Shown here: in pieces, positions 55,360-59,585 of the stretch
Layout of the letters: the number at the start of each line of letters is the position of its first letter
How positions within the stretch are numbered: the stretch's first letter is position 1
Assembly (NCBI RefSeq): GCF_027595985.1
Contig: NC_073313.1
Span: 86,906,899 to 86,970,898 of the forward strand
Direction: 5' to 3'
Source: Sorex araneus
Lineage: Eukaryota; Chordata; Mammalia; Eulipotyphla; Soricidae
DNA: 64,000 nt
Position numbers and translations under genes: made by a program
The notes under the pieces: generated by a model
Database searches by the model: none
Seen by the model: only the letters and a program-made list of their open reading frames with translations
What the model was told of the DNA's origin: nothing

Positions 55360-56153
55360 GAATAACTGTTAGAAGGCAATTTCACCATTAATATTTTTAA
55401 GCATCCTCCACATGGAAGACAATTTCATAGGTGCAACTCATTCAAAAGTGTTATCTTGATTATTTGTTTCCCCAGGAATGGAGAAATAGGGAAATTGGAG
55501 GAAAGTGGCTAAATGAGTATTTTCCTGGGGGGCTTGCATGGCAAAGCAGGTGCATAAACTAAGGACTCTGGCACCCAAAAACAAGTAAAAAACTCTAGAG
55601 TTTACGGTGGAAACAATTGATCTATACCTAATTTGTATACTGTTTGAATGGTAACTATTACTAAACGGATTTATATTTAGTTGCCCTAAAAGCGGGGAGG
55701 GGAAACAACGAAAAGTTACTTGTAACCTTGTAAAACTCCAAACAACAAAGTATCCAACTCCAAACAACAAAGTAGCCAAGTAAAGACTTTCCAAGTGACG
55801 GGGAGCCTCCAACGCATGCGCTGCGGGAGCAGAGCGGGGTGAAACGCGCAGTCGGGGAGGGGGGGAGTCACGTGACAAGTAAAGTGCAATTGTAACTTCA
55901 TGCGAGCAGGTCGGGCCACATTAGGATTAACAGGGATCAGGGTGGGGATAGTAGGAAGAGAAGAAATGAAATTAAAAGTTTTTAAAAGACGGATCGCGGA
56001 AACGGTGACAAAAGGCGAGGCTTTGCATGGGGGACTATGCTGTGTGAAGCGGCCATACCACTTCTTAAAAGTCGGGATGCCGGGTCCCGAAGCGATCCAA
56101 CCTTCCCTACCCCACTTTACCCCTCACCTCTGGGCAGCCCGGTTCCCCCTCAT
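29064..56153 (-). CDS. UTP14A: UTP14A, small-subunit processome component (15 coding exons)
   Basis: The product is the nucleolar SSU-processome protein UTP14A, needed for 18S rRNA maturation; yeast Utp14 binds and stimulates the helicase Dhr1 (DHX37 in human). Joining 15 exons with GT/AG borders and compatible phases gives 2370 nt, 789 codons plus stop; human is remembered as 771 residues. Visible features: serine/acidic N-terminus (residues 30-45), Lys/Arg-rich helical stretch (240-290), acidic tracts (342-357, 412-417, 500-506), GPNPWM at 376-381, the family signature LPGWGEWGG at 641-649, and a basic C-terminal part with the conserved VVTKPGHIINPIKAEDVG block. No frameshift or premature stop is seen, and the presence of introns excludes the UTP14B/C-type retrocopies. 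The start at 56153 is chosen because MRGNRAAQRFLALSQQ aligns with human MTANRLAESLLALSQQ. Introns hold many SINEs and one solo LTR. Identification is by remembered homology, not a search. Confidence 0.96.
29688..29860 (-). mobile_element. Type A SINE in intron 14
   Basis: Same transcriptional strand as UTP14A; complete. Confidence 0.9.
29943..30056 (-). mobile_element. SINE remnant in intron 14
   Basis: GGCCATACCTGGCAGTGCTC to GGGATTGAACCCAACC, internal loss. Confidence 0.6.
30308..30445 (+). mobile_element. SINE remnant in intron 14
   Basis: GGCACTTGCTTTGCTTGCC head; CTCCTGAGCACAGACTGG. Confidence 0.5.
30536..30682 (+). mobile_element. SINE lacking its first bases
   Basis: Starts at GGGGTAAGGCCCTTACC; body to CACTACGTATGGACC. 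Confidence 0.68.
30974..31073 (-). CDS. UTP14A: UTP14A coding exon 14
   Basis: Acceptor CTTGCTTCCAG, one base completing Arg661, then FLIKAPEGPPRKDKHLPNVI...AAAHQ (33 codons), donor GTAAGG in phase 0. Almost identical to human. Confidence 0.97.
31201..31400 (-). CDS. UTP14A: UTP14A coding exon 13 (family signature)
   Basis: Acceptor CCTCCCAG, 66 codons plus two bases of a split Arg, donor GTAAGA. It carries EEAFAGDDVIRDFLKEKREA and LPGWGEWGG(V)G, the most diagnostic Utp14 motif, followed by the basic SAKKRRR that runs into exon 14. Confidence 0.97.
32089..32504 (-). CDS. UTP14A: UTP14A coding exon 12
   Basis: Acceptor TTTGCTCAG, two bases finishing Asp456, then 138 codons from SSSQEVLSELKALSEKLNKG to SLAVPTTVEEM, donor GTAAGC in phase 0. 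It holds an acidic run (AEEEEEE, 500-506) and the conserved PLLMQRPERVQT and QMIDLQKLLTT blocks. Confidence 0.96.
32505..33086. other. UTP14A intron 11, unique part
   Basis: Adjoins exon 12; no repeat recognised. Confidence 0.5.
33087..33212 (-). mobile_element. SINE remnant in intron 11
   Basis: AGAGGTTACTCATAGCTTAG body, GGGAATCAAACTTGGGC B box. Confidence 0.55.
33218..33340 (+). mobile_element. SINE with internal deletion
   Basis: Head intact, then GACCCAGGTGTGATCTCTAAG skips most of the 5' body. Confidence 0.65.
33428..33536 (+). mobile_element. SINE body fragment
   Basis: CATATGGTTCTCTGAGCC to GTGTGGCCCCCAAACC. Confidence 0.5.
33600..33714 (-). mobile_element. SINE, 5' body lost
   Basis: GGGCTTACTCCTGGCAG joins GGGGGATCTTATGAGATGCC. 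Confidence 0.65.
33783..34025 (+). mobile_element. Type B SINE, full length
   Basis: Exact TSD TATAAAAACAG (33772-33782, 34026-34036). The best full-length type B copy in the window. Confidence 0.96.
34220..34390 (+). mobile_element. SINE, old and diverged
   Basis: AAGGCGCTTGCTTTGTGTGC and CTGATTCAATCTCTAGCACC. Confidence 0.55.
34470..34622 (-). mobile_element. Type A SINE, older
   Basis: GGGGCCACACCCAGTAGTGC start; head shortened. Confidence 0.75.
34623..35502. other. UTP14A intron 11, unique part
   Basis: 880 bp free of SINEs. ATTGCTCTCCACAGTTAGAG and neighbours match nothing I know; possible old repeat. Confidence 0.4.
35503..35940 (+). mobile_element. Type B SINE split by type A
   Basis: Halves 35503-35618 and 35800-35940; joined, they form a complete type B element. 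Confidence 0.95.
35619..35799 (+). mobile_element. Type A SINE inside type B
   Basis: TSD AAGAGTATCTCCCCCGTA / AAGAGTATCTCCCACGTA, 17 of 18 identical, made of host type B sequence. Confidence 0.97.
35970..36032 (-). mobile_element. SINE remnant
   Basis: GGGGCCACACCCAATGATGC joins GGGGATTGAACCCAAGGCC. Confidence 0.4.
36272..36340 (+). mobile_element. SINE head remnant
   Basis: GGGCCAGACAGTACAGCAAC and TTCTGGCATCACCCCC. Confidence 0.3.
36508..36622 (+). mobile_element. SINE, 5' truncated
   Basis: Starts at AAAGCAGGTAGTGTTTGCC; body AGCCAGGGATAAGCCCTGAG. Confidence 0.6.
36842..37253 (-). CDS. UTP14A: UTP14A coding exon 11
   Basis: 137 codons from ARQAMQEQLAKNKELTQKLQ to GSQATK plus one base of a split Asp, donor GTGAGT, acceptor CTTCCTCCAG. 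It contains two acidic tracts (residues 342-357 and 412-417) around the conserved GPNPWM. The acidic linkers are the most diverged part compared with human. Confidence 0.95.
37500..37658 (-). mobile_element. Type A SINE in intron 10
   Basis: Body shortened before GGGGATTGAACGTGGGCTG. Confidence 0.8.
37680..37765 (+). mobile_element. Old tRNA-like SINE remnant
   Basis: AGTTAGCTCATGGGTTGGGG and CTGAATTCAATCTCCTGAGC. Confidence 0.35.
38018..38095 (-). CDS. UTP14A: UTP14A coding exon 10
   Basis: Twenty-six codons ERMSLKHQNSGKWAKSKAIM..., all but identical to human, phase 0 at both ends, acceptor TCTTTCCAG and donor GTAAGA. It is separated from exon 9 by only 90 bp (38096-38185). Confidence 0.97.
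38186..38309 (-). CDS. UTP14A: UTP14A coding exon 9
   Basis: Acceptor CCCTTATAG, one base completing Lys251, then 41 codons YHKLLKKEKAKTTLKEFERL...IEKARMM, donor GTAAGT. A strongly charged, probably helical segment matches human YHKVVKKGKAKKALKEFEQL. Confidence 0.95.
38820..38914 (-). CDS. UTP14A: UTP14A coding exon 8
   Basis: Acceptor TGTTGTAG, 31 codons starting VKMRRAELQRARALQSYYEA, then AA of a split Lys, donor GTAAGG. This is the start of the long basic helical region (KARREKKIKSK). Confidence 0.95.
39013..39132 (-). CDS. UTP14A: UTP14A coding exon 7
   Basis: Forty codons, ARTPLEQEVFSLLHKNKQPL...to SLKAMSLEE, phase 0 at both ends. The acceptor CACCCAAAG has a weak pyrimidine tract; the donor is GTAAGT. 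It follows a 7.4-kb intron 6 full of SINEs. Confidence 0.95.
39177..39296 (+). mobile_element. SINE remnant in intron 6
   Basis: AAGCACCGCCAGGAGTGGTC body with a poor head. Confidence 0.55.
39330..39860 (-). mobile_element. LINE-1 3' end in UTP14A intron 6
   Basis: Antisense copy of the L1 3' UTR (GAGGTACAGTTACAGAC, CAATGATCGAGTACCC, CCACCAGTGCCCATTCTCC) reaching into the end of ORF2 near 39860; same transcriptional strand as UTP14A. Confidence 0.85.
39983..40158 (-). mobile_element. Type A SINE, full length
   Basis: Flanks AGATAAAACCTTCTTT / AGATAAAACATTCTTT. Confidence 0.95.
40159..40589. other. UTP14A intron 6, unassigned
   Basis: AT-rich, no gene or clear repeat. Confidence 0.45.
40562..40592. 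repeat. (TTTA)n simple repeat
   Basis: TTTA tetramers at the tail side of a minus-strand SINE in UTP14A intron 6. Confidence 0.8.
40590..40730 (-). mobile_element. Type A SINE, shortened body
   Basis: GACAATGCTCAGAGGTTATT start; GGGATTGAACGCGGGTTG. Confidence 0.8.
40753..40876 (+). mobile_element. Type A SINE, 3' end missing
   Basis: Near-consensus until CCTGAGTGCAGGGC, where it changes into an opposite-strand SINE. Confidence 0.9.
40877..40968 (-). mobile_element. SINE 5' half fused to the previous
   Basis: GGGACCATTTGGGGTGCTGG to TTCTCCAGCTCC; tail and 3' body missing. Confidence 0.75.
40969..41437. other. UTP14A intron 6, unassigned
   Basis: A 75-codon antisense open frame (41081-41308) has no recognisable homology. 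Confidence 0.45.
41438..42200 (-). mobile_element. LINE-2 fragment in UTP14A intron 6
   Basis: AACATTTATTGATTGCAGC and CCAGGCACTTGTGCAAGGTG are the antisense L2 3' end; TTGAACTAAGCCTTGAGGC beyond the inserted SINE (41669-41838) fits upstream L2 sequence. The far boundary is uncertain. Confidence 0.6.
41669..41838 (-). mobile_element. Type A SINE inside L2
   Basis: Flanks GGGAAAAATTTTT / GGGAAAAAATTTTT. Confidence 0.96.
42509..42712 (+). mobile_element. SINE with duplicated head start
   Basis: GGGCTGGAGAGGAGGTGGGCTGGAGGTGAGG shows the first ~15 nt repeated; body carries an extra CTGAGCAGAGCTGAGAG unit (written in two parts: start 42511, repeat 42531). Confidence 0.65.
42789..42966 (+). mobile_element. 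Type A SINE
   Basis: Exact TSD AATCAGGAGCA (42778-42788, 42967-42977). Confidence 0.92.
43005..43172 (+). mobile_element. 5'-truncated type A SINE
   Basis: Begins at CAGCGGGTAGGG yet has an exact 18-bp TSD ATGAATAACAGTATTGTA. Confidence 0.96.
43227..43380 (+). mobile_element. LINE-1 3'-UTR-like segment
   Basis: GGGTGGAAGGGAAACTGGGG and CACTGGTGGAGGGAAGTGGG resemble L1 3'-UTR repeats elsewhere in the window; no clear tail. Confidence 0.4.
43511..43676 (+). mobile_element. Type A SINE, older
   Basis: GTGATGACATAGCAGGTAG head, CCAGGTTCGACCCTCAGTG B box. Confidence 0.75.
43735..43861 (-). mobile_element. SINE with body deletion
   Basis: GGGGTCACACCTTGTGGGGT jumps over the middle of the body. 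Confidence 0.65.
43877..44049 (+). mobile_element. Type A SINE, older
   Basis: GGGGTTCAATCCGCAGCATC B box; complete. Confidence 0.77.
44112..44277 (-). mobile_element. SINE, diverged
   Basis: GTGCTCAGAAGTGACCC body, GCCAGGGATCTGACTAGG. Confidence 0.55.
44310..44468 (+). mobile_element. SINE, diverged
   Basis: GCTAGAAAGATAAAACAGGG head; GTGATCCCTGAGCAGAG body. Confidence 0.55.
44469..44941. other. UTP14A intron 6, unassigned
   Basis: Nothing recognisable. Confidence 0.45.
44942..45114 (+). mobile_element. Type A SINE
   Basis: AGGGCTGGAGCAATAGTACA head; B box decayed to CTGCATCACACTTC. Confidence 0.88.
45133..45292 (+). mobile_element. Type A SINE, older
   Basis: CCCAAGTTTGATCCCTAGAA B box; body shortened. 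Confidence 0.78.
45346..45505 (+). mobile_element. Type A SINE, older
   Basis: GATGGAGCAATAGTACAGCA head; third same-strand SINE in a row. Confidence 0.75.
45704..45883 (-). mobile_element. SINE, diverged
   Basis: GGTGGTACTCAGGGCCTGTT and GAGACCAAACTAAGGTTGCC. Confidence 0.55.
45888..46092 (-). mobile_element. Type B SINE, head truncated
   Basis: Complete body; head ends abruptly after GAGTCGGCCGCGTGCA. Confidence 0.93.
46093..46553. other. UTP14A intron 6, next to exon 6
   Basis: Unique and fairly GC-rich; no second exon supported. Confidence 0.45.
46554..46709 (-). CDS. UTP14A: UTP14A coding exon 6
   Basis: Acceptor GATTTCAG, 52 codons from IHREVAFSKTSKVLSKWDPI to FAPIEHVLGGWK, donor GTGAGT, phase 0 at both ends. 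Exon length equals the human counterpart (52 codons). KWDP and APIEHVL(S/G)GWK are conserved family motifs. Confidence 0.96.
47000..47142 (-). CDS. UTP14A: UTP14A coding exon 5
   Basis: Acceptor TTTCTCTAG, two bases completing Gly80, then 47 codons beginning SGEKLVLSDLLEPIKTSSSL and ending LPLSKEEVQR, donor GTGAGT in phase 0. The lysine-rich KKQLNRVKAKKTVELPL part is a conserved basic segment. Confidence 0.95.
47298..47474 (-). mobile_element. Type A SINE in intron 4
   Basis: TSD CAGACTGTTA on both sides; complete. Confidence 0.95.
47581..47740 (+). mobile_element. SINE, diverged
   Basis: CCAAGTTCAATCCCTGGCAT B box; GAAGTAAGCCCTGAGAACC. Confidence 0.65.
47845..49012 (-). mobile_element. SINE split by solo LTR copy 3
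   Basis: Body to GCATGCAAGACAAG (47845-47964); CTCTGTACTATCTCTCTAGCC head end at 48988-49008. Confidence 0.72.
47965..48964 (+). mobile_element. Solo LTR of an endogenous retrovirus, copy 3 (UTP14A intron 5)
   Basis: 1000 bp, closely matching copy 2 along its length with a few short indels (near 16124-16142 of copy 2, for example). It lies antisense to UTP14A between exons 5 and 6... on the upstream side, in intron 4 (47143-52714). Flanks GACAAG (left) and GTCTAC (right) do not match; a near match GACAAA occurs 9 nt further right. Confidence 0.9.
49037..49192 (+). mobile_element. Type A SINE, older
   Basis: AGGGTTTGATCCCAGTATCC B box; (AAAAC)n tail. Confidence 0.72.
49252..49426 (-). mobile_element. 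Type A SINE
   Basis: Flanks CCACTGTCCTTGG / CCACTGTCCTAGG lie slightly outside; B box altered to GTGCAAGGCCGTGAG. Confidence 0.92.
49666..49780 (+). mobile_element. SINE with central deletion
   Basis: Head joins ACTGCCAGGAGTGATCCCTG directly. Confidence 0.55.
49862..50025 (-). mobile_element. Type A SINE, older
   Basis: GGGGCCACTCTCAATGGTGC to CTATCACTTCAGCCCC. Confidence 0.8.
50222..50362 (-). mobile_element. SINE, tail missing
   Basis: TACCTGGTAGTATTCGGGGC start; GGATCAAACCCACGTTGGC. Confidence 0.65.
50490..50674 (-). mobile_element. Type A SINE, full length
   Basis: Exact TSD CCTTCACTGTATTCTG (50474-50489, 50675-50690). Confidence 0.97.
50734..50905 (+). mobile_element. Type A SINE
   Basis: Head decayed, CCCAGGTTTGATTCCTGGC B box intact. 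Confidence 0.82.
50941..51240 (+). mobile_element. Old SINE head interrupted by a type A SINE
   Basis: GCCAGACAGTTCAATGGTTAG and GGGTTCCATCTTTGGCACC before 51037; short resumption after 51212. Confidence 0.45.
51038..51212 (-). mobile_element. Type A SINE
   Basis: TSD CCAAGAGCAC on both sides (51027-51036, 51213-51222). Confidence 0.9.
51354..51530 (+). mobile_element. SINE with local duplication at the B box
   Basis: TGCTTCACATGCAA occurs twice (51389, 51409), the second copy replacing the B box. Confidence 0.75.
51610..51753 (-). mobile_element. Type A SINE, shortened
   Basis: GTGCTCAGGGATCACACCTG then GGATCAAACCTGTATCAGCC. Confidence 0.7.
51754..52182. other. UTP14A intron 4, unassigned
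   Basis: AT-rich, nothing recognisable. Confidence 0.45.
52183..52315 (+). mobile_element. Type A SINE, shortened
   Basis: GGGTTCAATCCCCATGGTCT: about 15 nt lost after the B box. Confidence 0.75.
52423..52603 (-). mobile_element. Type A SINE, full length
   Basis: TSD CTCACTGGGAACTATTCTT / CTCACTGGGAATTATTCTT; ends 111 bp from the exon 4 donor. Confidence 0.97.
52715..52779 (-). CDS. UTP14A: UTP14A coding exon 4
   Basis: Acceptor TAATTTCAG, one base finishing Arg58, then RNLAERSEASLNVSEFNVNSK and the first base of a Gly codon, donor GTAAGT. 65 nt. Matches human RKLAERSEASLKVSEFNVSSE. Confidence 0.95.
52780..53219. other. UTP14A intron 3, unassigned
   Basis: Possible old repeat (GATTTAAAATCTGCC-like) near 53027; otherwise unique. 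Confidence 0.4.
53220..53452 (+). mobile_element. Type B SINE, 5' truncated
   Basis: Starts at CACAGCGGATGGGCATTTG; complete body to GGGATGACAGTGATACAGTG. Confidence 0.94.
53648..53799 (-). mobile_element. Type A SINE, older
   Basis: GGCCACACCCAGCTGTGCTC; ends 45 bp from the exon 3 donor. Confidence 0.7.
53844..53914 (-). CDS. UTP14A: UTP14A coding exon 3
   Basis: Acceptor GTGTCTAG, then EDSDDERKHQKFLEAISSL..., 23 codons plus AG of a split Arg, donor GTAACT. The RKHQK(L/F)LEAISSLDGKN stretch is nearly identical to human UTP14A. Confidence 0.94.
54111..54279 (+). mobile_element. Type A SINE in intron 2
   Basis: CCCAGGTTTGATCCCCGGC B box; complete. Confidence 0.9.
54481..54556 (-). CDS. UTP14A: UTP14A coding exon 2
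   Basis: Acceptor AACAG precedes a single base that completes the split Arg, then 25 codons FLALSQQPELEDLTKDKPL...ASEDE, then donor GTAGGC in phase 0. This matches the human N-terminal LLALSQQEELADLPKDYLL...ESEDE segment. Intron 1 is 1571 bp. Confidence 0.93.
54598..54767 (-). mobile_element. Type A SINE in intron 1
   Basis: TSD TATCACTCACTTT; lies 41 bp upstream of the exon 2 acceptor. Confidence 0.97.
54990..55160 (+). mobile_element. Type A SINE
   Basis: GGGGCTGGAGAGATAGCACA head; CCCAGGTTTGATGCTTAGC B box. Confidence 0.92.
55183..55358 (+). mobile_element. Type A SINE lacking the B box
   Basis: Head GAGCGTTTGCCTT joins CCCCGGCATCCC, deleting the B box, yet AGAATAACTGTTAG-like TSDs flank it. 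Confidence 0.93.
55375..56127. other. UTP14A intron 1, CpG-proximal
   Basis: CTCCAAACAACAAAGTA is tandemly duplicated at 55735-55774. Right half is CpG-rich. Confidence 0.55.
55807..55876. promoter_or_regulatory. NRF1-like and E-box motifs in the UTP14A CpG region
   Basis: CGCATGCGCTG (55813-55823) resembles an NRF1 site and GTCACGTGAC (55867-55876) is a perfect USF-type E-box palindrome. Both lie in intron 1, about 280-340 nt inside the coding start, within the same CpG-rich block. Confidence 0.4.
56128..56153 (-). CDS. UTP14A: UTP14A coding exon 1 (start codon)
   Basis: Encodes MRGNRAAQ plus two bases (AG) of a split Arg codon, then a GTGAGG donor. ATG is at 56153-56151 with a purine (G) at -3. 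It is short because almost all of exon 1 is 5' UTR, as expected for this gene. The reading frame stays open upstream to an in-frame ATG at 56357, but homology supports the downstream start. Confidence 0.88.
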
Positions 56154-56600
56154 CTCAGTAGTCAGTCCTACACATGGGCCAGCAGCGGAAGCCGAAAGGA
56201 AAGCGATTTCCGTGCCGGCCGAAACGCAATTGCAGTTTCCGTCAATCACATGGACCCGTGACGTCACTTCCGCACCGCCCCTAAATAGGATGAAATTGAA
56301 GAAATTTAGGGAGGGGCCTCCGGGAAACCCGGGAGGGAGGAGCTTTGCTTCCCCCACCCATCCGCATCTCCGGAGTGCGGATGTGAGTCCTCCCGGCTCC
56401 TGGTTCCCACGTGGCCCAAAGTGGAGGGATTGAGGGCGGGGATGCCGCAGTGTCCGAGTCTAGCCCGCCAACTGCTATTGCTCGGTGATCTAGAAGGAAA
56501 GGTTCTGACCGCCGCCCGCGTTTGACAGCGTCCCGAGTGAGCCCGTCAGTGGCTGGTTCAAAGCGTTCCCACACGCCCGTAAAGTGGCCAGCAGTGAACA
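56154..56600 (-). promoter_or_regulatory. UTP14A: UTP14A promoter, CpG-rich and TATA-less
   Basis: CpG-rich sequence surrounds exon 1 (about 55.8-56.6 kb). No TATA box is seen at a suitable place. An ETS-CRE composite lies about 105 nt upstream of the ATG, and further GGAA/TTCC sites occur at 56190-56245. The start site is inferred to be about 50-110 nt upstream of the ATG. Confidence 0.7.
56258..56273 (-). promoter_or_regulatory. ETS-CRE composite site GCGGAAGTGACGTCAC
   Basis: On the minus strand an ETS core (CGGAAGT) runs directly into a perfect CRE palindrome TGACGTCA. This arrangement is common in promoters of ribosome-biogenesis and housekeeping genes, bound by ETS/GABP and CREB/ATF proteins. 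Function here is inferred. Confidence 0.6.
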
Positions 56601-56767
56601 AAGCAAGTCCTCTCCAGTCTCTCAGCAAAGCCTTTAGCCCTGTTCCTCTTTACAGTGGCAGCTCTAGGTTTGTGTCTGCGCCGTGCGTCCAAGTTTCATC
56701 CCAGAACGGGCATCCTGGCTGCAAGTTCCTTCCTTCTCAGCGACTTTTAGGACGTTTTGTTGGGAGA

Positions 56768-56928
56768 ATTGGAGCGATAGTACAGCGAGTTAAGGAGCTT
56801 GGCATGCACATGACCGACCCGGGTTCGATCATTAGCAGTGCATGTGGTTGCCCCGAGCCCCGCCAGGAGTGATCTCTGAGCTAAGAGAAAGCCCTGAGCA
56901 TTGTCGGGTGTGGCTCAAAAATAACACC
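56768..56928 (+). mobile_element. Type A SINE upstream of UTP14A
   Basis: ACCCGGGTTCGATCATTAGC B box; first SINE outside the promoter. Confidence 0.8.
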
Positions 56929-57109
56929 AATGAAGAAAAGGTTTGGTTTGGTTTGCAGCCACACCCGGCAATGCTGGGCAGGATGCAGGGGGCGGGTTAC
57001 TCTGGGCTTGGAATTCCAAAGTCGCTTCCTTGTGATTGGTGCTCCGTGATTTATGTCTGGAATGCCTCTGCCCTGTGAGCCATTTCCCTGTTCCATAAAG
57101 ACACTTTAA

Positions 57110-57287
57110 CTTTTTTTTTTGGGGGGGGGGCACATCCAGCAGTGCTCAGGGCCAACTCTTGCCCTTCCCTCAGAAATCACTCCTGGCGGGCTAGCTAGGG
57201 GGACCATAAGGGGTCCCAGGGATTGAACCCAGGTCGGCCGAGTGCAAGGCAAACTCCCTACGCTCTGTACTATCACTTCACCCCACC
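57110..57287 (-). mobile_element. Type A SINE
   Basis: T10-G10 tail region; GGGATTGAACCCAGGTCGGC. Confidence 0.85.
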
Positions 57288-57564
57288 AAAGACATTTGAG
57301 GAGCACCAGGCCAGAAATAGTCCTGAAAACTGCTGGGCTTGCCCACTTAATAAAGCAAAACTTTGTAGAAGAGTAGCTCTTAAAAGTAGTTTTCCAAAAT
57401 ACTTTTGAGACACACTCCTTTGCTTTCTTCCCAACCTTTTGGAAATAGTTGTGGACCTGTTCATCAATGACAGCCAAAGTTGTGCTGGGGAATGAAACCA
57501 CGTTCGATTGCTATTAGTGCAAACAAGCACCTTGCTTCTTGTGCTATCTTTTGGGGCCCTCCGA

Positions 57565-57705
57565 TAATATTTTTTTTTGGTATTTGGGCCACACCTGGCT
57601 CTGTACTCGGGATTTACTCCTCACAGTACCATATGGGGTACTGAGGATCAAACCCAGGTCAGCTGTATGCAAGGCAAACACGCACTGTACTACCACTCTG
57701 GCCCC
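57565..57705 (-). mobile_element. Type A SINE forming the fold-back left arm
   Basis: GGGCCACACCTGGCTCTGTA to CTACCACTCTGGCCCC; body shortened. Confidence 0.78.
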
Positions 57706-57829
57706 AACCCTCCAATAATTTTAATAGGGTCCATTACTGTCAGGACTTGAGGGTCCTGACAGTAATGGACCCTATTAAAAATTATTGGGTTCGATCCCCA
57801 GTACCCCATATGGTACTGTGAGGAGTAAA
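57613..57829. repeat. Fold-back inverted duplication
   Basis: The inner arms 57712-57746 and 57753-57788 are reverse complements (35 vs 36 nt, one extra A) around a 6-nt loop TTGAGG. Outer arms 57613-57656 and about 57786-57829 are also reverse complements with two mismatches and derive from a SINE body. The right arm lacks about 55 nt present in the left (57657-57711). Confidence 0.93.
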
Positions 57830-58081
57830 AACTTCTCTCTTTTTCCAGCAGTTTTCAAGTCTCCCATCTCTGAGTATTTCCCATCTGACTGTTATCAGCT
57901 CCTCCCATGGCTGAAGACCTCTGAGAGTCATGTGAGATTCTTCTCCTTTGCAATTCATCAATGTTCCCTTGCATGGTAGTTTTACTTTTGAATTGCTCAT
58001 ACATCTCCTCACCTTTCAATCATCATTGTTTTCGCAGCAGACCCTTTCAATTTCATAGCTACTATTTGGTTTGGATTACTG

Positions 58082-58226
58082 CTTTTTGCTTATTATTTAG
58101 GCCACACCCTTCCTTGCTCGGGACTTATTCCTGGCAGACTCAGGGGACCATATGGGATGCTAGTGAACCCAGGTTGGCTACATGCAAGTCAAGCTGCCCT
58201 ACTCGTTGTACTATTGCTTTGGCCCT
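58082..58226 (-). mobile_element. Type A SINE, shortened
   Basis: GGCCACACCCTTCCTTGCTC; B box reduced. Confidence 0.75.
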
Positions 58227-58564
58227 GGGTTTGATGGTTGCTTTATTCTACAGGGAAGGAAAATTTTATTTATTTTTAAAAATTTATTTTATTGATACTG
58301 TTAAGTTGAATACATTAAATGGCATTCCTGTATGTAAATAATCAAATATTTCAACATGTTTTTTTAAATATCCTACATAAATGAATTATTAAACAAGTGA
58401 CATTCATGATTTCCTCACCCAACATTGAGTTGTTTCTAGAACAAAACGTCAATAGTTTTGCTTTGAAAATATTTAATTCACATAATTTTTTCTTTTCGAT
58501 TCTATTGTTTTCTATGAATATTTGTTTCTTCAAAAGTCTATAAATTAAAGCAAGGGATATATCA

Positions 58565-58740
58565 AAAAAAATATTTTATTGAATCACCATGTGGAAAGTT
58601 ACAAAGTTCTCAGGCTTATGTCTCAGTTATACAATGCTCAAACACCCATCCTTTCACCAGTGTCCATATTCTACCACCAGAAAAAAAAACGGTATACCTC
58701 CCACCTCCCCCAACCCCCTACCCCCCTACATAACTGATAA
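58565..58740 (-). mobile_element. LINE-1 3' UTR fragment
   Basis: TTTTATTGAATCACCATGTGG, CACAATGCTCAAACACCCAT-like and CCACCAG motifs match the antisense L1 tails at 39330 and 63671. Confidence 0.8.
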
Positions 58741-58887
58741 ATTTCACTTCAGGGAAGGAAAAATTTTAAATACTAGCTTAAGAACACAGTTTTTAATTAG
58801 ACCCTTGATTTGAATCTTTTCTCTGCTTTATAATTTGTAAATCACTTAACCGTCGTGTCTTTGTTTCCTTTGTCTTTTCTTTTTATT

Positions 58888-59010
58888 ATTATTTTGTTTT
58901 CGGGTCACACCTGGTGGTGCTTGGGGGACCATATGTAGTGCTGGGGATCAAATTCAGGTCAGCTGTATGCAAGGCAAGTGCATTAACCTCTGTACTATTT
59001 CTTTCTCCCA
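58888..59010 (-). mobile_element. SINE with body deletion
   Basis: CGGGTCACACCTGGTGGTGC joins TTGGGGGACCATATG. Confidence 0.68.
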
Positions 59011-59021
59011 GTTATAATACT

Positions 59022-59192
59022 TTTTTTGGGGGGGATGGAGTGCCATACCTGGTGGTCCTCAGGGATATCTCCTGGGTTTGTGCTCAGAGATTGCTCCGGG
59101 TGGGGCTGGGGGTGCCCTTTAGGGTGCTGGAGATTGAACCCCATTGTCCACATGCAAGGCAAGAGCCCTACCCGCTATACTATTTCTTCAGT
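59022..59192 (-). mobile_element. SINE, diverged
   Basis: GTGCCATACCTGGTGGTCCT; CTATACTATTTCTTCAG. Confidence 0.65.
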
Positions 59193-59209
59193 CTCCAGTT
59201 ATAATTTTA

Positions 59210-59380
59210 TTATTTATTTATTTTGCTTTTTGGGTCATACCCGGCAATACACAGGGGTTACTCCTGGCTCTGCACTCAGGAATTACCCCTGGCGGTGCTC
59301 AGAGGACCATATGGGATGCTGGGAGTCGAACCCAGGTCGGCAAGGCAAATGCCCTATCTGCAGTGCTATCGCTCCAGCCC
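59210..59380 (-). mobile_element. Type A SINE, B-box-flanking deletion
   Basis: Exact 17-bp TSD CTCCAGTTATAATTTTA; CCAGGTCGGCAAGGC lost about 9 nt. Confidence 0.97.
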
Positions 59381-59417
59381 CTCCAGTTATAATTTTAACT
59401 TATTTTTTTATTTTTAG

Positions 59418-59585
59418 ATTTTTTGCTTTGGGGCTATGCCTGGTGGTGCTCAGAGATTACTCCTGACTCTACACTTAAGGATCACTCCTGGTTGGCTGGG
59501 AGGGATCCATATAGTGTCAGGGATGGAACCTGGGACCACTGCATGTACAGCAAGCACCCTATCCTTGTATCATCTCTCCAGCCCC
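59418..59585 (-). mobile_element. Type A SINE, older
   Basis: GGGGCTATGCCTGGTGGTGC to CATCTCTCCAGCCCC. Confidence 0.8.

Noticed and set aside
28951..56153. UTP14A retrocopy (UTP14B/C type)
   Set aside because: Fourteen introns with canonical borders and a promoter show it is the parental gene.
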